Of a stretch of DNA of 64,000 bases, positions 49,301-60,461 are shown one piece after another. The translations under genes were made by a program, and so were the position numbers. The DNA lies in NCBI GenBank assembly GCA_018713335.1, contig DVOW01000021.1, positions 24,121-88,120 of the forward strand, read 5' to 3'. Origin of the DNA: Candidatus Merdivicinus intestinigallinarum (GTDB lineage Bacteria > Bacillota > Clostridia > Oscillospirales > Ruminococcaceae). Positions within the stretch are counted from its first letter, which is position 1. Each line of letters opens with the position of its first letter. A model generated the notes under the pieces. That model saw nothing but the letters and a program-made list of their open reading frames with translations, was not told the origin of the DNA and did no database searches.

Positions 49301-49325
49301 CAAAGGACGGGCAGTGTCCTTTTCT
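49301..49325 (-). terminator. terminator hairpin, right copy, after galT
   Basis: AAAGGAC...GTGTCCTTTT is a shortened relative of the hairpin at 48917-48941 and retains the T-tract on its right. It follows the galT stop on the minus strand. Confidence 0.6.
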
Positions 49326-49328
49326 GTT

Positions 49329-50300
49329 TTATTTACCTTCTTTAAATTTCCGGTAAGCCTGCCGCAGCTCTTCCGCTTTCTGTTCGGGGCAGGTGGGATT
49401 GCACCAAGCTCCCACGCCGGTTTCCGAGGAAGCGAAAAACTGCTGCTTGTCGGCGGCCCGCATGGGCGGGAAGAATTCCACATGAAAGTGGTATTCCGGA
49501 TGCTCGCCGCTGTTGACCGGGGCGTTGTGCATGCACATCATGTAGGGGAAGGGCATATCAAACAGGGAATCGTACATCCCGGCGCAGTCCCTTATGGTTT
49601 CGCCCAGGGAATTTAACTCCTCCTCCGTCATCCGGCCCAGGTCGGACACATGGCGGTTGGCGGTGACGTGGACGCCGTAGGTAATGGGGGAGAAGAAGGG
49701 GACGTACACGGTAAAATGTTCATTTTGGAAAATGATCCGGCGGCCGTCTGCAATTTCCTGGGCGAGCAGGCCGCAGAACAGGCATTTTCCCTCTTTCTCA
49801 TAGTATTCCCCGGCGCCGTCCAGTTCTTCCTGGATTTTTTTCGGCAGGAAGGAATAGCCGTAGGCCTGGCCGTGGGGGTGGGGCATGGTGACGCCCACCA
49901 CATCGCCCCGGTTTTCAAAGATGAAAACGTACCGGATGTTTTCGTCCGATTTCATATCGTCAAAGCATTCCCGCCAGAGGTGGGCCAGCTTGTGGACATG
50001 GCCGTCGTCCAGATCCTTCAGGAAGGCCGTGTGCTGGTCGGAATAAAGGATCACTTCGCATTTGCCGTAAGCGGGACGGGTCTCAAAGAGGCCGCCGGCC
50101 ACATCGTCCGGTTCCGGGGGATCCTGGCGCAGGGCAGGGAAATCATTGGGGTAGCGGAGGACGTCGAAGCCCTCATCCGGCACTTTGCCGGAGCCGGGGC
50201 AGAAGGGGCACCAGTCCTTGGGCATCTGAGGGCGGGCCTGCCGGTGGGAGGCCACCATGACCCAGTCTTTGGTAATGGGGTTATAACGCAGCTCAGCCAT
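49329..50300 (-). CDS. galT: galactose-1-phosphate uridylyltransferase
   Basis: The 323-residue Leloir-pathway enzyme exchanges UMP between UDP-glucose and galactose-1-phosphate. It has the zinc-binding W-C-P-F-C-P-G-S-G-K near residue 31, the active-site MPHPHGQAYGY, with the nucleophilic histidine in HPH, and the C-terminal HFHVEFFPP. It lies 21 bases downstream of galK on the same strand behind AAAGGAG, so the two form an operon. No galE is present in the window. Confidence 0.95.
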   Translation of the reverse strand: MAELRYNPITKDWVMVASHRQARPQMPKDWCPFCPGSGKVPDEGFDVLRYPNDFPALRQDPPEPDDVAGGLFETRPAYGKCEVILYSDQHTAFLKDLDDGHVHKLAHLWRECFDDMKSDENIRYVFIFENRGDVVGVTMPHPHGQAYGYSFLPKKIQEELDGAGEYYEKEGKCLFCGLLAQEIADGRRIIFQNEHFTVYVPFFSPITYGVHVTANRHVSDLGRMTEEELNSLGETIRDCAGMYDSLFDMPFPYMMCMHNAPVNSGEHPEYHFHVEFFPPMRAADKQQFFASSETGVGAWCNPTCPEQKAEELRQAYRKFKEGK

Positions 50301-50321
50301 ATCAATTCTCCTTTCTCACGG

Positions 50322-51599
50322 TTACAGCACTTGCGCACCGCCAATGGGCCGGATGGAAAGGATATGACAGCTGCCTTCCCCGAAGACCGACTCGATTTCC
50401 CGGCGGAACTCCTCCACCTTGTCAAAGGGGACAAAGTTCTGGGTGGTGCCGCCGAAGCCGCCGCCGTGGACCCGCCACGCGCCGCAGCCATCTAAAACCC
50501 GTTCCGCTATGGCCAGGGCCACGCTCATGCCCTGCTCTTTCGGGGCCGGGTTGGCGTAAACGTTTTGCAGGTAGCGGAAGGAGGAATTGCCGGACTCGAT
50601 CAGCAGCCGCTTGAAGGCGTCATAGTCCTTGGCGCGGATGGCGTCCACGATTTTTCCCACCCGTTCGTTTTCATTGATAAAGTGGAAAGCCCGCAGGAAA
50701 GCCCGGTCGCCGAATCTTTCCCGGATGGCGGGGGCGTTGTCCAGAAGCTCCCGGCAGGTGACGCCCCGGAGGACCTCTTTTCCGAAGAAGGAGGCCACCT
50801 GCTTCATCTCTGCGGGGATGGCTGCATACTCATGGGTCAGGTCGGCGTGGCTGCCGCCCACGTCCACGATGCACAATGCGCAGCCCATGTCCGCCAGGTC
50901 AAAATCCATCTGTTCGATGACGGGGTTTTCCGTGTCGGCAAAGTCAATGGTGATGGCGCTGCCCACGGAGCTGGCCATCTGGTCCATGAGGCCGCTGGGC
51001 TTGCCGAAATAGACGTTTTCCGCGTACTGGGCATATTGGGCGATTTCCACGGGGCTTACGGCGCCGTCGTTATAGGTGTGGTTTAAGATGGTCCCCACTA
51101 AAACCTCGAAGGCCGCCGAGGAGGAAAGGCCGGAGCCTTTCAGCACGTTGGAGGTGGTGTAAGCGTCCAGGCCTCCGATTTTCAGGCCCTTCTGGACAAA
51201 CCGGGCGGCGGTGCCCCGGATCAGGGAGATGGCCTTGTTGTCTTCCTCCGGCTTCACCTCCAGGTCGCTTGTGTCAACCGTGTCCATCCGGTAACCTTTG
51301 GATTTGATGCGGATAAGGCCGCTGTCGTTTTTGGCCACTACGGCGATGACGTCCAGGTTGACGCTGGCGGCCACCACCCGGCCGTGGTTGTGGTCGGTGT
51401 GGTTCCCGGCGATTTCGGTGCGGCCGGGGGCGGAAAAGAGGGCTAAATTCTCTTTGTCGCCGTAAAGCTCCACGAAAGCGTCTACAGCTTCCGTGTACCG
51501 GGCTTTCTGATTTTCAATCTGGTCTTTTCCATATAAAACAGCAAATTTTTCGTCCAGTTTACCATCTAAAATCCATTGTTTCAACGCAGCGGCGTTCAT
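50322..51599 (-). CDS. galK: galactokinase
   Basis: The 425-residue GHMP kinase phosphorylates galactose. It has the galactose-binding APGRTEIAGNHTDHNHG near residue 50, the GHMP loop KGSGLSSSAAFEV near residue 155, and the C-terminal WRVHGGGFGGT. The start at 51599 follows GAGGAGG; the frame upstream is open but not protein-like. It is driven by a promoter at 51664-51692 and divergent from an AraC regulator that probably controls it. Confidence 0.95.
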   Translation of the reverse strand: MNAAALKQWILDGKLDEKFAVLYGKDQIENQKARYTEAVDAFVELYGDKENLALFSAPGRTEIAGNHTDHNHGRVVAASVNLDVIAVVAKNDSGLIRIKSKGYRMDTVDTSDLEVKPEEDNKAISLIRGTAARFVQKGLKIGGLDAYTTSNVLKGSGLSSSAAFEVLVGTILNHTYNDGAVSPVEIAQYAQYAENVYFGKPSGLMDQMASSVGSAITIDFADTENPVIEQMDFDLADMGCALCIVDVGGSHADLTHEYAAIPAEMKQVASFFGKEVLRGVTCRELLDNAPAIRERFGDRAFLRAFHFINENERVGKIVDAIRAKDYDAFKRLLIESGNSSFRYLQNVYANPAPKEQGMSVALAIAERVLDGCGAWRVHGGGFGGTTQNFVPFDKVEEFRREIESVFGEGSCHILSIRPIGGAQVL

Positions 51600-51663
51600 G
51601 GGGATACCTCCTCGGATCGGTCGGGGTTTCGGGCAAAGTGGAAAGCCCTTCTTTTTATTTATA

Positions 51664-51692
51664 ATCATAACGCAAACGCCGCCGGAACACAA
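51664..51692 (-). promoter_or_regulatory. promoter of the galK-galT operon
   Basis: On the minus strand TTGTGT and TATGAT are 17 bases apart, within 200 bases of the divergent AraC gene. Confidence 0.7.
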
Positions 51693-51723
51693 CGGGAAAG
51701 AATCGCAAAAATATGGATTTATC

Positions 51724-51752
51724 TTGCATTTTGGCGAAGGATGCAATATAAT
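51724..51752 (+). promoter_or_regulatory. promoter of the AraC gene with overlapping inverted repeat
   Basis: TTGCAT (51724-51729) and TATAAT (51747-51752) with a 17-base spacer. TTGCAT is also one arm of a perfect inverted repeat with ATGCAA (51741-51746), a candidate operator. Confidence 0.8.
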
Positions 51753-51792
51753 AAAAGCATAAGAAGAATACCGGGAATCAGGGGGAAAAAGC

Positions 51793-52620
51793 GTGGAACA
51801 GGATTTTTTTAAATACTCCTATAAAATCAAGAGCCAGGAAAATCTTTCTCTCAGCGTTTACAATACCGGCTATCAGCACTGCGAGGCGGGCTACACCTGG
51901 GGGCCGGCCACCCGGGACCACTACCTTTTCCACCTGGTGACCGAGGGAAAGGGGCGCTTGACGGTCCCGGAGGGGACCTTTGACATTGGGCCCGGGGACC
52001 TTTTCCTGATCCGCCCGGGGGAGCTGGTAACGTACGCGGCGGACCGGGAGAACCCCTGGTTCTACTGGTGGGTGGGCTTTAACGGAACGGAGGCCCACCG
52101 GCTCATCCATTCCACCCTGTTCGCCGGCGGGGCCCGGGTTTTAAGGCCGGAAAACGGGGAGGAGATCCGCCGCCGGCTGCTGGATATTTATGACGCCAGG
52201 GGCAGCACTGCGGCCCACGAGGCCCGGATGCTGGGGCGGCTTTACCTGTTTTTGGGGGAGCTCATGGCGTGGGCCCCGGCCGCCAGGGAAACCACTGCCC
52301 GGCAGTATGTGGACAAGGCGGCGGGATTTATCAGCCGGAATTTCAGCCGGGACATCACTATTGCCGATGTGGCGGACTTTACCGGCATCAGCAAAAGCCA
52401 CCTGTACCGGGTGTTTTCCCAGGAGCTGGGGATATCGCCGGTCCAGTTTCTGATCCGCTACCGGGTGGGGGAGGCCTGCGCCATGCTGCGGGGGTCGGCA
52501 ATGTCCGTAGGGGAGGTGGCGGCCTCCTGCGGGTTCCGGGACCCCCTCTATTTTTCCCGCATATTCCGGAAGGTCAAGGGGACGCCGCCCCGGGAATATG
52601 CCAAAAACGGCGGAGAATAG
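51793..52620 (+). CDS. AraC-family transcriptional regulator, probably of galactose genes
   Basis: The 275-residue protein has an AraC cupin domain (about 25-110, with GPGDLFLIRPGELVTY) and a C-terminal double helix-turn-helix (about 170-270, with ITIADVADFTGISKSHLYRVF and VGEVAASCGFRDPLYFSRIFRK). It starts with GTG behind GGGGGAAAA. Its divergent position next to galK-galT suggests it activates galactose or galactoside use. Its own promoter carries an inverted repeat that may mediate feedback. Confidence 0.88.
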   Translation: MEQDFFKYSYKIKSQENLSLSVYNTGYQHCEAGYTWGPATRDHYLFHLVTEGKGRLTVPEGTFDIGPGDLFLIRPGELVTYAADRENPWFYWWVGFNGTEAHRLIHSTLFAGGARVLRPENGEEIRRRLLDIYDARGSTAAHEARMLGRLYLFLGELMAWAPAARETTARQYVDKAAGFISRNFSRDITIADVADFTGISKSHLYRVFSQELGISPVQFLIRYRVGEACAMLRGSAMSVGEVAASCGFRDPLYFSRIFRKVKGTPPREYAKNGGE

Positions 52621-52670
52621 GAAAATTTCCGGCGCGGAACAGGAGAAGACAGATTTTTTAAAAATTCCCC

Positions 52671-52699
52671 TTGACAAGCTGTGGGGCTTGATGTATAAT
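52671..52699 (+). promoter_or_regulatory. consensus promoter of rpoB-rpoC
   Basis: Perfect TTGACA (52671-52676) and TATAAT (52694-52699) with a 17-base spacer. It gives a 5' leader of about 245 bases before rpoB. Confidence 0.9.
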
Positions 52700-52837
52700 A
52701 GTAAAATGTATCAGAATGGATATGTGTGCCTTGTTTGCAGGTTTGCTGTGAATATTGGTGCAAAACGGGCAGTCTGATTTGTGCGAAAAATCAATTGACT
52801 TTGGGCGGGATATTGTGTTATTTGCACAAACGCGAGG

Positions 52838-52923
52838 AAGAGGATGCGGGGCAGAAAACAGGTTTTTATTTTTCAGGGCAGTTTGGGCCGGGAAAAATAA
52901 AAACTTGTGTTTTGCGTCCTCTT
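52838..52923 (+). promoter_or_regulatory. long hairpin in the rpoB 5' leader
   Basis: AAGAGGA (52838-52844) pairs with TCCTCTT (52917-52923) and GTTTTTATTTTTC (52862-52874) with GAAAAATAAAAAC (52892-52904). Partial pairing in between makes one long stem just upstream of the ribosome binding site. It may be an RNase III target or an autoregulatory site. Confidence 0.65.
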
Positions 52924-52952
52924 GAAATAGATGAATGGAGTGATGAAAGCCT

Positions 52953-55900
52953 ATGGTGAATGTCAAGCCTGTGCAGCTCGGAAAAAACACCCGTATGAGT
53001 TTCGCGCACATCAATGAGGTCTTGGAAATGCCGAACCTGATCGAGGTGCAGGTCAATTCGTACAAATGGTTTTTGAATCAGGGGCTTAAGGAAGTGTTCA
53101 GCGATATTTCCGCGATCACGGACTATACGGGCAACCTGGTTCTGGACTTTGTCGATTACCGTCTGGATGAAACCCCTAAATACTCGGTGACGGAATGCAA
53201 AGTGCGCGACGTGACCTATGACGCCCCCCTCCATGTGCGGGCACGCCTGCTTAATAAGGAAACCGGCGAGGTCAACGAGCAGGAAATCTACATGGGGAAT
53301 TTCCCGCTGATGACGGAAAGCGGCACTTTTATTATCAACGGCGCCGAGCGCGTCATTGTTTCCCAGCTGGTCCGTTCTCCCGGCGTATATTATGATGACG
53401 CCTTCGACAAAACCGGCAAAAAGCTGTTTAAATCCACTGTAATCCCCAACCGCGGCGCGTGGCTGGAGTACGAAACCGATTCCAGCGATATTTTCTACGT
53501 CCGCATCGATAAAAACCGCAAGATCCCGGTGACCGCCTTCATCCGCGCCTTGCTGCGGGTGCGGGACGACGTGACCCTGGAGCAGGTTTCCGAAAACTAC
53601 AAGTGCGCCCTGACGGACAACATGGGCACCGATGCCGATGTGCTGGACATTTTCGGCGACCAGGATACCATTGTCACCACTTTGCAGGGCAAGGACACCA
53701 CCAAAAACGGCGACGAGGCCCTTTTGGAGGTTTACCGCAAGCTGCGCCCCGGCGAGCCGCCCACACAGGAATCCGCTGTAAAACACCTGGTTCCCCTGCT
53801 CTTTGACGAGCGCCGGTACGACCTGTCCCGGGTGGGCCGCTACAAATACAACAAGAAGCTGGGCATGGCCGTCCGCATTGCGGGCCACACCCTGGCTCAG
53901 CCTGTTGTCAACGAGCTGACCGGCGAGATCATTGCTGAGGAAAACGAGGTCCTGACCCGTGAAAAAGCCCGCATGATCGAGCAGGCCGGCGTGGACACTG
54001 TGTTCATCCGCACCGAGCAGAAGGACATCAAGGTCATTTCCAACGGCATGGTGGACATTTCTGAGTATATCGACCTGTCCGGCTCCGATTTGGAAATCAC
54101 CGAGAAGGTGCGCTTCAAGGTCCTGAAAGAGATCCTGGAGCAGTCCGAGGACAACGACATCCGGGTCCAGCTGGTTCGGATGAACTTAAACCGCCTCATC
54201 CCCAAGCATATTATCAAAGACGATATCATCGCCACCATTAACTACATGAACTGCCTGGCTTACGGCATCGGCACTGTGGACGACATCGACCACCTGGGCA
54301 ACCGCCGCATCCGTCCTGTGGGCGAGCTTTTGCAGAACCAGTTCCGCATCGGCTTCTCCCGCATGGAGCGCGTCATCCGGGAACGCATGACCCTTCAGGC
54401 CCAGGAAAACGGCGCGGTCACCCCTCAGGCCCTCATCAACATCCGGCCTGTCGTGGCGGCTATCAAGGAGTTCTTCGGCTCCTCGCCTCTGTCCCAGTTC
54501 ATGGACCAGAATAACCCCCTGGCAGAGCTGACCCACAAGCGGCGTCTGTCCGCATTGGGCCCCGGCGGTCTGTCCCGTGACCGGGCGTCCTTCGAGGTCC
54601 GCGACGTACACTATTCCCACTACGGGCGCATGTGTCCCATTGAGACCCCCGAAGGTCCCAACATCGGTCTGATCTCCTATCTGGCTACCTTTGCCCGCAT
54701 TAACGAGTACGGCTTCATCGAGGCCCCCTACCGCCGTGTGGACAAGGAAACCGGCGTTGTCACCGACCATGTGGACTATATGACCGCCGACCTGGAGGAC
54801 GAGTTTGTCGTCGCCCAGGCAAACGCCCCCCTGACCGAGGACAATCACTTCGCGAACCCCCGCGTCAGCGGCCGTTACCGGGATCAGATCCTGGAAGTGG
54901 ACAGCAAACGGGTGGACTACATGGACGTTTCCCCCAGAATGATGGTTTCCGTGGCTACCGCCATGATTCCCTTCCTGGAAAACGACGACGCGAACCGCGC
55001 TTTGATGGGCGCCAACATGCAGCGCCAGGCTGTGCCGCTGCTGACCACCGATTCTCCCATTGTCGGCACTGGTATTGAATACAAGGCCGCTGTGGACTCC
55101 GGCGTCTGCGTCCTGGCAAAACAGGACGGCACCATCGAAACCGTGGACGCCCGGGAAATCACCATCCGGGACGAAGCGGGCGAGCTGCACCGGTATCCCA
55201 TCATTAAATTCATGCGTTCCAACCAGGGCACCTGCATCAACCAGCGGCCTATCGTATCCGCCGGTGAAAAGGTGACCAAGGGCCAGGTGATCGCCGACGG
55301 CCCCGCTACCGACCAGGGTGAGATCGCTTTGGGCAAAAACGCCCTCATCGGCTTTACCACCTGGGAAGGCTACAACTACGAGGACGCCGTCCTCATTAAC
55401 GAAAAAATCGTTCGGGAGGACGTTTACACCTCTATCCACATCGAGGAATATGAAACCGAAACCCGCGACACCAAGCTGGGGCCGGAAGAAATCACCCGGG
55501 ACATCCCCAACGTGGGCGAGGACGCTCTGAAAGACCTGGACGAACGGGGCATTATCCGCATCGGTGCGGAAGTCCGCTCCGGCGACATCCTGGTTGGTAA
55601 GGTTTCTCCCAAGGGCGAAACCGAGCTGACCGCTGAGGAGCGCCTGCTGCGGGCTATCTTCGGCGAAAAGGCCAGGGAAGTCCGCGACACCTCTCTCCGC
55701 GTGCCTCACGGCGAATACGGCATCATTGTGGACGTCAAAGTGTTCACCCGGGAAAACTGCGATGAACTGGCAGCCGGCGTCAACACCGTTGTCCGCTGCT
55801 ATATCGCCCAGAAGCGCAAGATCTCCGTTGGTGACAAGATGGCGGGCCGTCATGGTAATAAGGGTGTTGTTTCCCGCATCCTGCCCCAGGAGGATATGCC

Positions 55901-56747
55901 CTTCCTGCCCGACGGCACCCCTCTGGACATCGTGCTGAACCCCTTGGGCGTACCGTCCCGTATGAACATCGGTCAGGTTTTGGAAGTCCACCTGGGCTAT
56001 GCAGCCAAGGCTCTGGGCTGGAAGATCATGACCCCTGTATTCGACGGCGCTCACGAGGAAGACATCCAGGCCTGCCTGCGGGAAGCCGGTCTTGCGGAAG
56101 ACGGCAAGACGGTCCTGTATGACGGCCGCACCGGCGAGCCCTTTGACAACCGGGTCACCGTCGGCATCATGTACTTCTTAAAGCTGCACCACCTGGTTGA
56201 CGACAAGATCCACGCCCGGTCCACCGGTCCCTACAGCCTGGTTACCCAGCAGCCTTTGGGCGGTAAAGCCCAGTTCGGCGGCCAGCGCTTCGGTGAGATG
56301 GAGGTTTGGGCCTTGGAGGCTTACGGCGCCGCCTACACCCTTCAGGAGATTCTGACCGTCAAGTCCGACGATATCGTAGGCCGTGTCAAGACCTACGAGG
56401 CCATTGTCAAAGGCCACAACGTGCCCCAGTCCGGCACTCCCGAATCCTTCAAGGTCTTAATCAAGGAACTCCAGTCCCTGGGTCTTGACGTGAAGGTTCT
56501 GGACAAGGACAACAACGAAATCGACCTGAAGCAGACCTTTGAGGACGACGAGGACATCAGCTTCCGCAGCGCCGAGGAGTCTGACTACGATGAGCTGAAC
56601 CACTATGTGGACGACAGCGGCGACGCTCCTGCCGATGAGGACGCGGAGGAATCCGATGATTTTGAGGAGGAGAGCGACGATTTCGACGACGCCGGTTCCG
56701 GCATGGATTTTGCCCTGGACGGCGCTGATATGGATGATGATTTTTAA
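52953..56747 (+). CDS. rpoB: DNA-directed RNA polymerase subunit beta
   Basis: The 1264-residue beta subunit contains all core regions, including the rifampicin pocket ([20 protein letters not shown], then GPGGLSRDR), where the Asp, His and Ser positions linked to resistance are wild type. GRHGNKGV and the C-terminal [19 protein letters not shown] are also present. An acidic tail of about 60 residues, rich in Asp and Glu, ends the protein, as in many Clostridia. The ATG follows GGAGTGATGAAAGCCT. The usual rplJ-rplL genes are not upstream; an AraC/gal locus is there instead. rpoC starts 18 bases downstream. Confidence 0.97.
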   Translation: MVNVKPVQLGKNTRMSFAHINEVLEMPNLIEVQVNSYKWFLNQGLKEVFSDISAITDYTGNLVLDFVDYRLDETPKYSVTECKVRDVTYDAPLHVRARLLNKETGEVNEQEIYMGNFPLMTESGTFIINGAERVIVSQLVRSPGVYYDDAFDKTGKKLFKSTVIPNRGAWLEYETDSSDIFYVRIDKNRKIPVTAFIRALLRVRDDVTLEQVSENYKCALTDNMGTDADVLDIFGDQDTIVTTLQGKDTTKNGDEALLEVYRKLRPGEPPTQESAVKHLVPLLFDERRYDLSRVGRYKYNKKLGMAVRIAGHTLAQPVVNELTGEIIAEENEVLTREKARMIEQAGVDTVFIRTEQKDIKVISNGMVDISEYIDLSGSDLEITEKVRFKVLKEILEQSEDNDIRVQLVRMNLNRLIPKHIIKDDIIATINYMNCLAYGIGTVDDIDHLGNRRIRPVGELLQNQFRIGFSRMERVIRERMTLQAQENGAVTPQALINIRPVVAAIKEFFGSSPLSQFMDQNNPLAELTHKRRLSALGPGGLSRDRASFEVRDVHYSHYGRMCPIETPEGPNIGLISYLATFARINEYGFIEAPYRRVDKETGVVTDHVDYMTADLEDEFVVAQANAPLTEDNHFANPRVSGRYRDQILEVDSKRVDYMDVSPRMMVSVATAMIPFLENDDANRALMGANMQRQAVPLLTTDSPIVGTGIEYKAAVDSGVCVLAKQDGTIETVDAREITIRDEAGELHRYPIIKFMRSNQGTCINQRPIVSAGEKVTKGQVIADGPATDQGEIALGKNALIGFTTWEGYNYEDAVLINEKIVREDVYTSIHIEEYETETRDTKLGPEEITRDIPNVGEDALKDLDERGIIRIGAEVRSGDILVGKVSPKGETELTAEERLLRAIFGEKAREVRDTSLRVPHGEYGIIVDVKVFTRENCDELAAGVNTVVRCYIAQKRKISVGDKMAGRHGNKGVVSRILPQEDMPFLPDGTPLDIVLNPLGVPSRMNIGQVLEVHLGYAAKALGWKIMTPVFDGAHEEDIQACLREAGLAEDGKTVLYDGRTGEPFDNRVTVGIMYFLKLHHLVDDKIHARSTGPYSLVTQQPLGGKAQFGGQRFGEMEVWALEAYGAAYTLQEILTVKSDDIVGRVKTYEAIVKGHNVPQSGTPESFKVLIKELQSLGLDVKVLDKDNNEIDLKQTFEDDEDISFRSAEESDYDELNHYVDDSGDAPADEDAEESDDFEEESDDFDDAGSGMDFALDGADMDDDF

Positions 56748-56765
56748 TGGAAGAAGGGGTAGCAA

Positions 56766-59700
56766 TTGGAATTTAACGTATTCGAGTCGATAAAAATTGG
56801 CCTTGCTTCACCTGAACAGATCCGTGCCTGGTCCCACGGTGAAGTGAAAAAGCCCGAAACCATCAATTACCGCACCCTGAAACCGGAAACCGACGGCTTG
56901 TTCTGCGAACGCATCTTTGGGCCGACCAAGGACTGGGAATGCCACTGCGGAAAATATAAACGCCTGCGCTACAAAGGCAAAATCTGCGACAAATGCGGCG
57001 TTGAGGTCACCCGGTCCAAGGTCCGCCGGGAACGGATGGGCCATATCGAACTGGCGGCCCCGGTTTCCCACATCTGGTATTTCAAGGGCATCCCTTCCCG
57101 GATGGGCCTGATTCTGGACATTTCCCCCCGGCGTTTGGAGGAAGTCCTCTATTTTGCCAAATATATTGTCATCGACCCCGGCCGCACCATTCTGGAAAAG
57201 GGCCAGCTCCTTTCTGAAAAAGAATATGCGGATATGCGGGAAAAATATGAGGATGATTTCAAAGCCGGCATGGGCGCGGAAGCCATCAAGGAGCTGCTCC
57301 ACGAGCTGGATTTGGAAACCCTCTCCGTTGACCTGAAAAAACAGCTGAACGAGTCTTCCGGTCAGAAGAAGATCCGGATCCTCAAGCGGCTGGAATGTGT
57401 GGAAGCCTTCCGCATTTCCGGCAACAAGCCCGAGTGGATGATCCTGGATGTCATCCCGGTCATCCCTCCGGATATCCGGCCCATGGTGCAGCTGGACGGC
57501 GGCCGCTTCGCCACCTCCGACTTAAACGACCTGTACCGCCGGGTCATCAACCGCAACAACCGCTTGCAGCACCTGCTGGAGCTGAACGCCCCGGACATCA
57601 TCGTCCGCAACGAAAAGCGGATGCTCCAGGAAGCGGTGGACGCCCTCATTGACAACGGCCGCCGGGGACGCCCTGTCACCGGCCCCAACAACCGCCCCTT
57701 GAAATCCCTGTCCGATATGCTCAAGGGTAAACAGGGCCGGTTCCGTCAGAACCTGCTGGGTAAACGTGTCGACTACTCCGGACGTTCCGTTATCGTCGTT
57801 GGGCCGGAGCTGAAAATGTATCAGTGCGGCCTGCCCAAAGAAATGGCGCTGGAGCTGTTTAAGCCCTTCGTTATGAAGCGCCTGGTGGAAACCGGCGCCG
57901 CCAACAACATCAAATCCGCCCGGAAGATGGTGGACCGCGCCCGCCCCGAGGTTTGGGACGCTTTGGAAATCGTCATCAAGGACCATCCCGTCCTCTTAAA
58001 CCGCGCGCCGACCCTGCACCGTTTGGGCATCCAGGCCTTCGAGCCGGTCCTGGTCGAGGGCCGCGCCTTGAAGCTGCATCCCCTGGTTTGTACCGCGTTC
58101 AACGCGGACTTCGACGGCGACCAGATGGCCGTTCACGTCCCCCTGTCCGCCGAGGCTCAGGCTGAGGCCCGGTTCCTGATGCTGGCTGCCAACAACTTGC
58201 TGAAGCCTTCCGACGGACGCCCCGTAGTTGTCCCCACACAGGACATGGTTCTGGGTTCCTACTACCTGACCCTGGTCAAAGACGGCGAACCCGGCGAGGG
58301 CAAGGTGTTCCGCGACGTCAACGAGGCCCTGATGGCGTATCAGGAGGGCATTGTCACCCTGCACGCCAAGATCAAGGTGCGGATGACCAAGGGCAACCAG
58401 AGCCGGGTCATCGACACCACTGTTGGCCGCCTGATCTTCAACGATCCCGTTCCCCAGAACCTGGGCTTCGTGGACCGTTCCAAACCGGAAAACCAGTTCG
58501 AGCTGGAGGTTTCCTTCCTGGTTACCAAGAAAACCTTGGGCAAGATTATCGACCGCTGCATTAAGATCCACGGCACCGCCAAAACCTCCGAGGTTCTGGA
58601 CCGGATCAAAGCCCAGGGCTACAAATACTCCACCCGAAGCGGCATCACCGTCGCGGTCTGCGATGCCACTGTTCCGGAGGAGAAAAAGGACATCATTGCG
58701 GAAGCTGAAAAAGCCAACCTCAAAGTGGTCCGCCAGTACGAGCGCGGCTTGATCACCGCCGAGGAGCGCACCAACCACGTCATCAACATCTGGAACGACG
58801 CCACCGACCGGGTTACCGAGGCGTTCCAGAAGAACCTGGACAAATTCAACCCCATTTATATGATGGCGGACTCCGGTGCGCGAGGCTCTATCAACAACCT
58901 GCGTCAGCTGGCCGGTATGCGCGGCCTGATCGCCAACACCTCCGGTACCACCATCGAGATGCCCATTAAGGCCAACTACCGCGAAGGCCTGAACATCTTG
59001 GAATACTTCATTTCCTCTCGAGGCGCACGGAAAGGCTTGGCCGACACCGCGCTGCGTACCGCTGACTCCGGTTACCTGACCCGCCGTCTGGTCGACGTTT
59101 CTCAGGATGTCATCATCCGCCAGAACGACTGCGGCACCGACAACGGCATTTGGGTCTACGACATCCGCGAGGGCAACGAGATGATCGAGTCCCTGTCCGA
59201 GCGTTTGCAGGGCCGTTACCTGGTGGAGGATTTCTGCGATCCCAACACCGGCGAGGTCCTGGTTTCCAAAGACAAGATCATGGACGATAAAGACGCGGAA
59301 AAGATCTGCGCCACCGGCGTGGAGAGGGTCAAGATCCGTTCGATCCTCACCTGCCGTTCCACCCAGGGCATCTGCGCCCACTGCTACGGCGCGAACCTGG
59401 CAAACGGCAAGCCTGTGGCCGTCGGTGAGTCTGTCGGCGTAATCGCAGCCCAGTCCATCGGCGAACCCGGCACCCAGCTGACCATGCGTACCTTCCACAC
59501 CGGCGGTATCGCGAACGCAGAGGACATCACACAGGGTCTTCCCCGCGTTGCCGAGCTGTTCGAGGCCCGCAAGCCCAAAAACAGCGCCATCCTGGCGGAG
59601 ATCCCCGGTATCGTCCACTTCGATGAGGAAAAACACCAGCGCGTCATCGTGGTGCACAACACCTACGAGGAAAAACGTTACCCCATCCCCTACGGCTTTA

Positions 59701-60290
59701 AGATCAAAGTCCAGGAGGGACAGAGCGTGGTGGCCGGCGACTCCCTCACCGAAGGCGCCATCAATCCCCACGATTTGCTGGCTGTCAAGGGCGAGCAGGA
59801 TATGCAGAACTACCTGATCGCCGAGGTGCAGAAAACCTACCGGTTACAGGGTGTTGACATCAACGACAAGCACATCGAGGTCATTGTCCGCCAGATGATG
59901 AAGAAGGTCCGGATCGTGGATCCCGGCTCTACCGAGCTGCTGTCCGGCTCCATCATGGATCGGGGCGATGTCTACCACGAGAACAAGCTCCTGGAGGACC
60001 GTGCCGCTGCCGGCGAAGAGGATATCAAGCTCATCACCTACGAGCCGGTGCTGCTTGGTATCACCAAGGCCTCCCTGGCCACCGAGAGCTTCCTGTCCGC
60101 CGCTTCCTTCCAGGAAACCACCAAGGTCCTGACGGAAGCCGCCATCAAAGGCAAGACCGACCATCTGTTAGGTCTGAAGGAAAACGTCATCATTGGTAAG
60201 CTCATTCCGGCCGGAACCGGTATGCCCTGCTACAACGACGTGGAAGTGGTCCCCGTCAAGCAGGAAACGGAGCCGACTGAGGCAGTCTGA
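56766..60290 (+). CDS. rpoC: DNA-directed RNA polymerase subunit beta'
   Basis: The 1174-residue beta' subunit has the N-terminal zinc site [20 protein letters not shown], the catalytic [12 protein letters not shown] with three metal-binding Asp near residue 445, the bridge helix and trigger loop region ([18 protein letters not shown]), and the second zinc site ([13 protein letters not shown]). It starts with TTG behind GAAGGGGT. It is the second gene of the rpoBC operon; a terminator follows. Confidence 0.97.
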   Translation: MEFNVFESIKIGLASPEQIRAWSHGEVKKPETINYRTLKPETDGLFCERIFGPTKDWECHCGKYKRLRYKGKICDKCGVEVTRSKVRRERMGHIELAAPVSHIWYFKGIPSRMGLILDISPRRLEEVLYFAKYIVIDPGRTILEKGQLLSEKEYADMREKYEDDFKAGMGAEAIKELLHELDLETLSVDLKKQLNESSGQKKIRILKRLECVEAFRISGNKPEWMILDVIPVIPPDIRPMVQLDGGRFATSDLNDLYRRVINRNNRLQHLLELNAPDIIVRNEKRMLQEAVDALIDNGRRGRPVTGPNNRPLKSLSDMLKGKQGRFRQNLLGKRVDYSGRSVIVVGPELKMYQCGLPKEMALELFKPFVMKRLVETGAANNIKSARKMVDRARPEVWDALEIVIKDHPVLLNRAPTLHRLGIQAFEPVLVEGRALKLHPLVCTAFNADFDGDQMAVHVPLSAEAQAEARFLMLAANNLLKPSDGRPVVVPTQDMVLGSYYLTLVKDGEPGEGKVFRDVNEALMAYQEGIVTLHAKIKVRMTKGNQSRVIDTTVGRLIFNDPVPQNLGFVDRSKPENQFELEVSFLVTKKTLGKIIDRCIKIHGTAKTSEVLDRIKAQGYKYSTRSGITVAVCDATVPEEKKDIIAEAEKANLKVVRQYERGLITAEERTNHVINIWNDATDRVTEAFQKNLDKFNPIYMMADSGARGSINNLRQLAGMRGLIANTSGTTIEMPIKANYREGLNILEYFISSRGARKGLADTALRTADSGYLTRRLVDVSQDVIIRQNDCGTDNGIWVYDIREGNEMIESLSERLQGRYLVEDFCDPNTGEVLVSKDKIMDDKDAEKICATGVERVKIRSILTCRSTQGICAHCYGANLANGKPVAVGESVGVIAAQSIGEPGTQLTMRTFHTGGIANAEDITQGLPRVAELFEARKPKNSAILAEIPGIVHFDEEKHQRVIVVHNTYEEKRYPIPYGFKIKVQEGQSVVAGDSLTEGAINPHDLLAVKGEQDMQNYLIAEVQKTYRLQGVDINDKHIEVIVRQMMKKVRIVDPGSTELLSGSIMDRGDVYHENKLLEDRAAAGEEDIKLITYEPVLLGITKASLATESFLSAASFQETTKVLTEAAIKGKTDHLLGLKENVIIGKLIPAGTGMPCYNDVEVVPVKQETEPTEAV

Positions 60291-60309
60291 CCGAAATAGA
60301 CAGAAATTC

Positions 60310-60346
60310 AAAAAAAGCAGGGGCGAATTTTGCTCCTGCTTTTTTG
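60310..60346 (+). terminator. intrinsic terminator after rpoC
   Basis: AAAAAAAGCAGG...CCTGCTTTTTT hairpin closing around GAATTTT, with T-tract. Confidence 0.88.
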
Positions 60347-60364
60347 AAAAAATTCAGGAAAGTG

Positions 60365-60393
60365 TTGACAAGCCTTCGTTTTAATGGTAAAAT
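60365..60393 (+). promoter_or_regulatory. promoter of the rpsL-rpsG-fusA-tuf operon
   Basis: TTGACA (60365-60370) and TAAAAT (60388-60393) with a 17-base spacer, directly behind the rpoC terminator. Confidence 0.85.
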
Positions 60394-60461
60394 AAATGAG
60401 TATGCTAAGGGTGAAAAAAACATGCCCTTCCGCATAAACAATTTGAGTAAGGAGGTGCCAT

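Noticed and set aside
54480..54600. Rifampicin resistance substitution in rpoB, or streptomycin resistance in rpsL
   Set aside because: The rifampicin pocket residues and the S12 lysine loops read as wild type.
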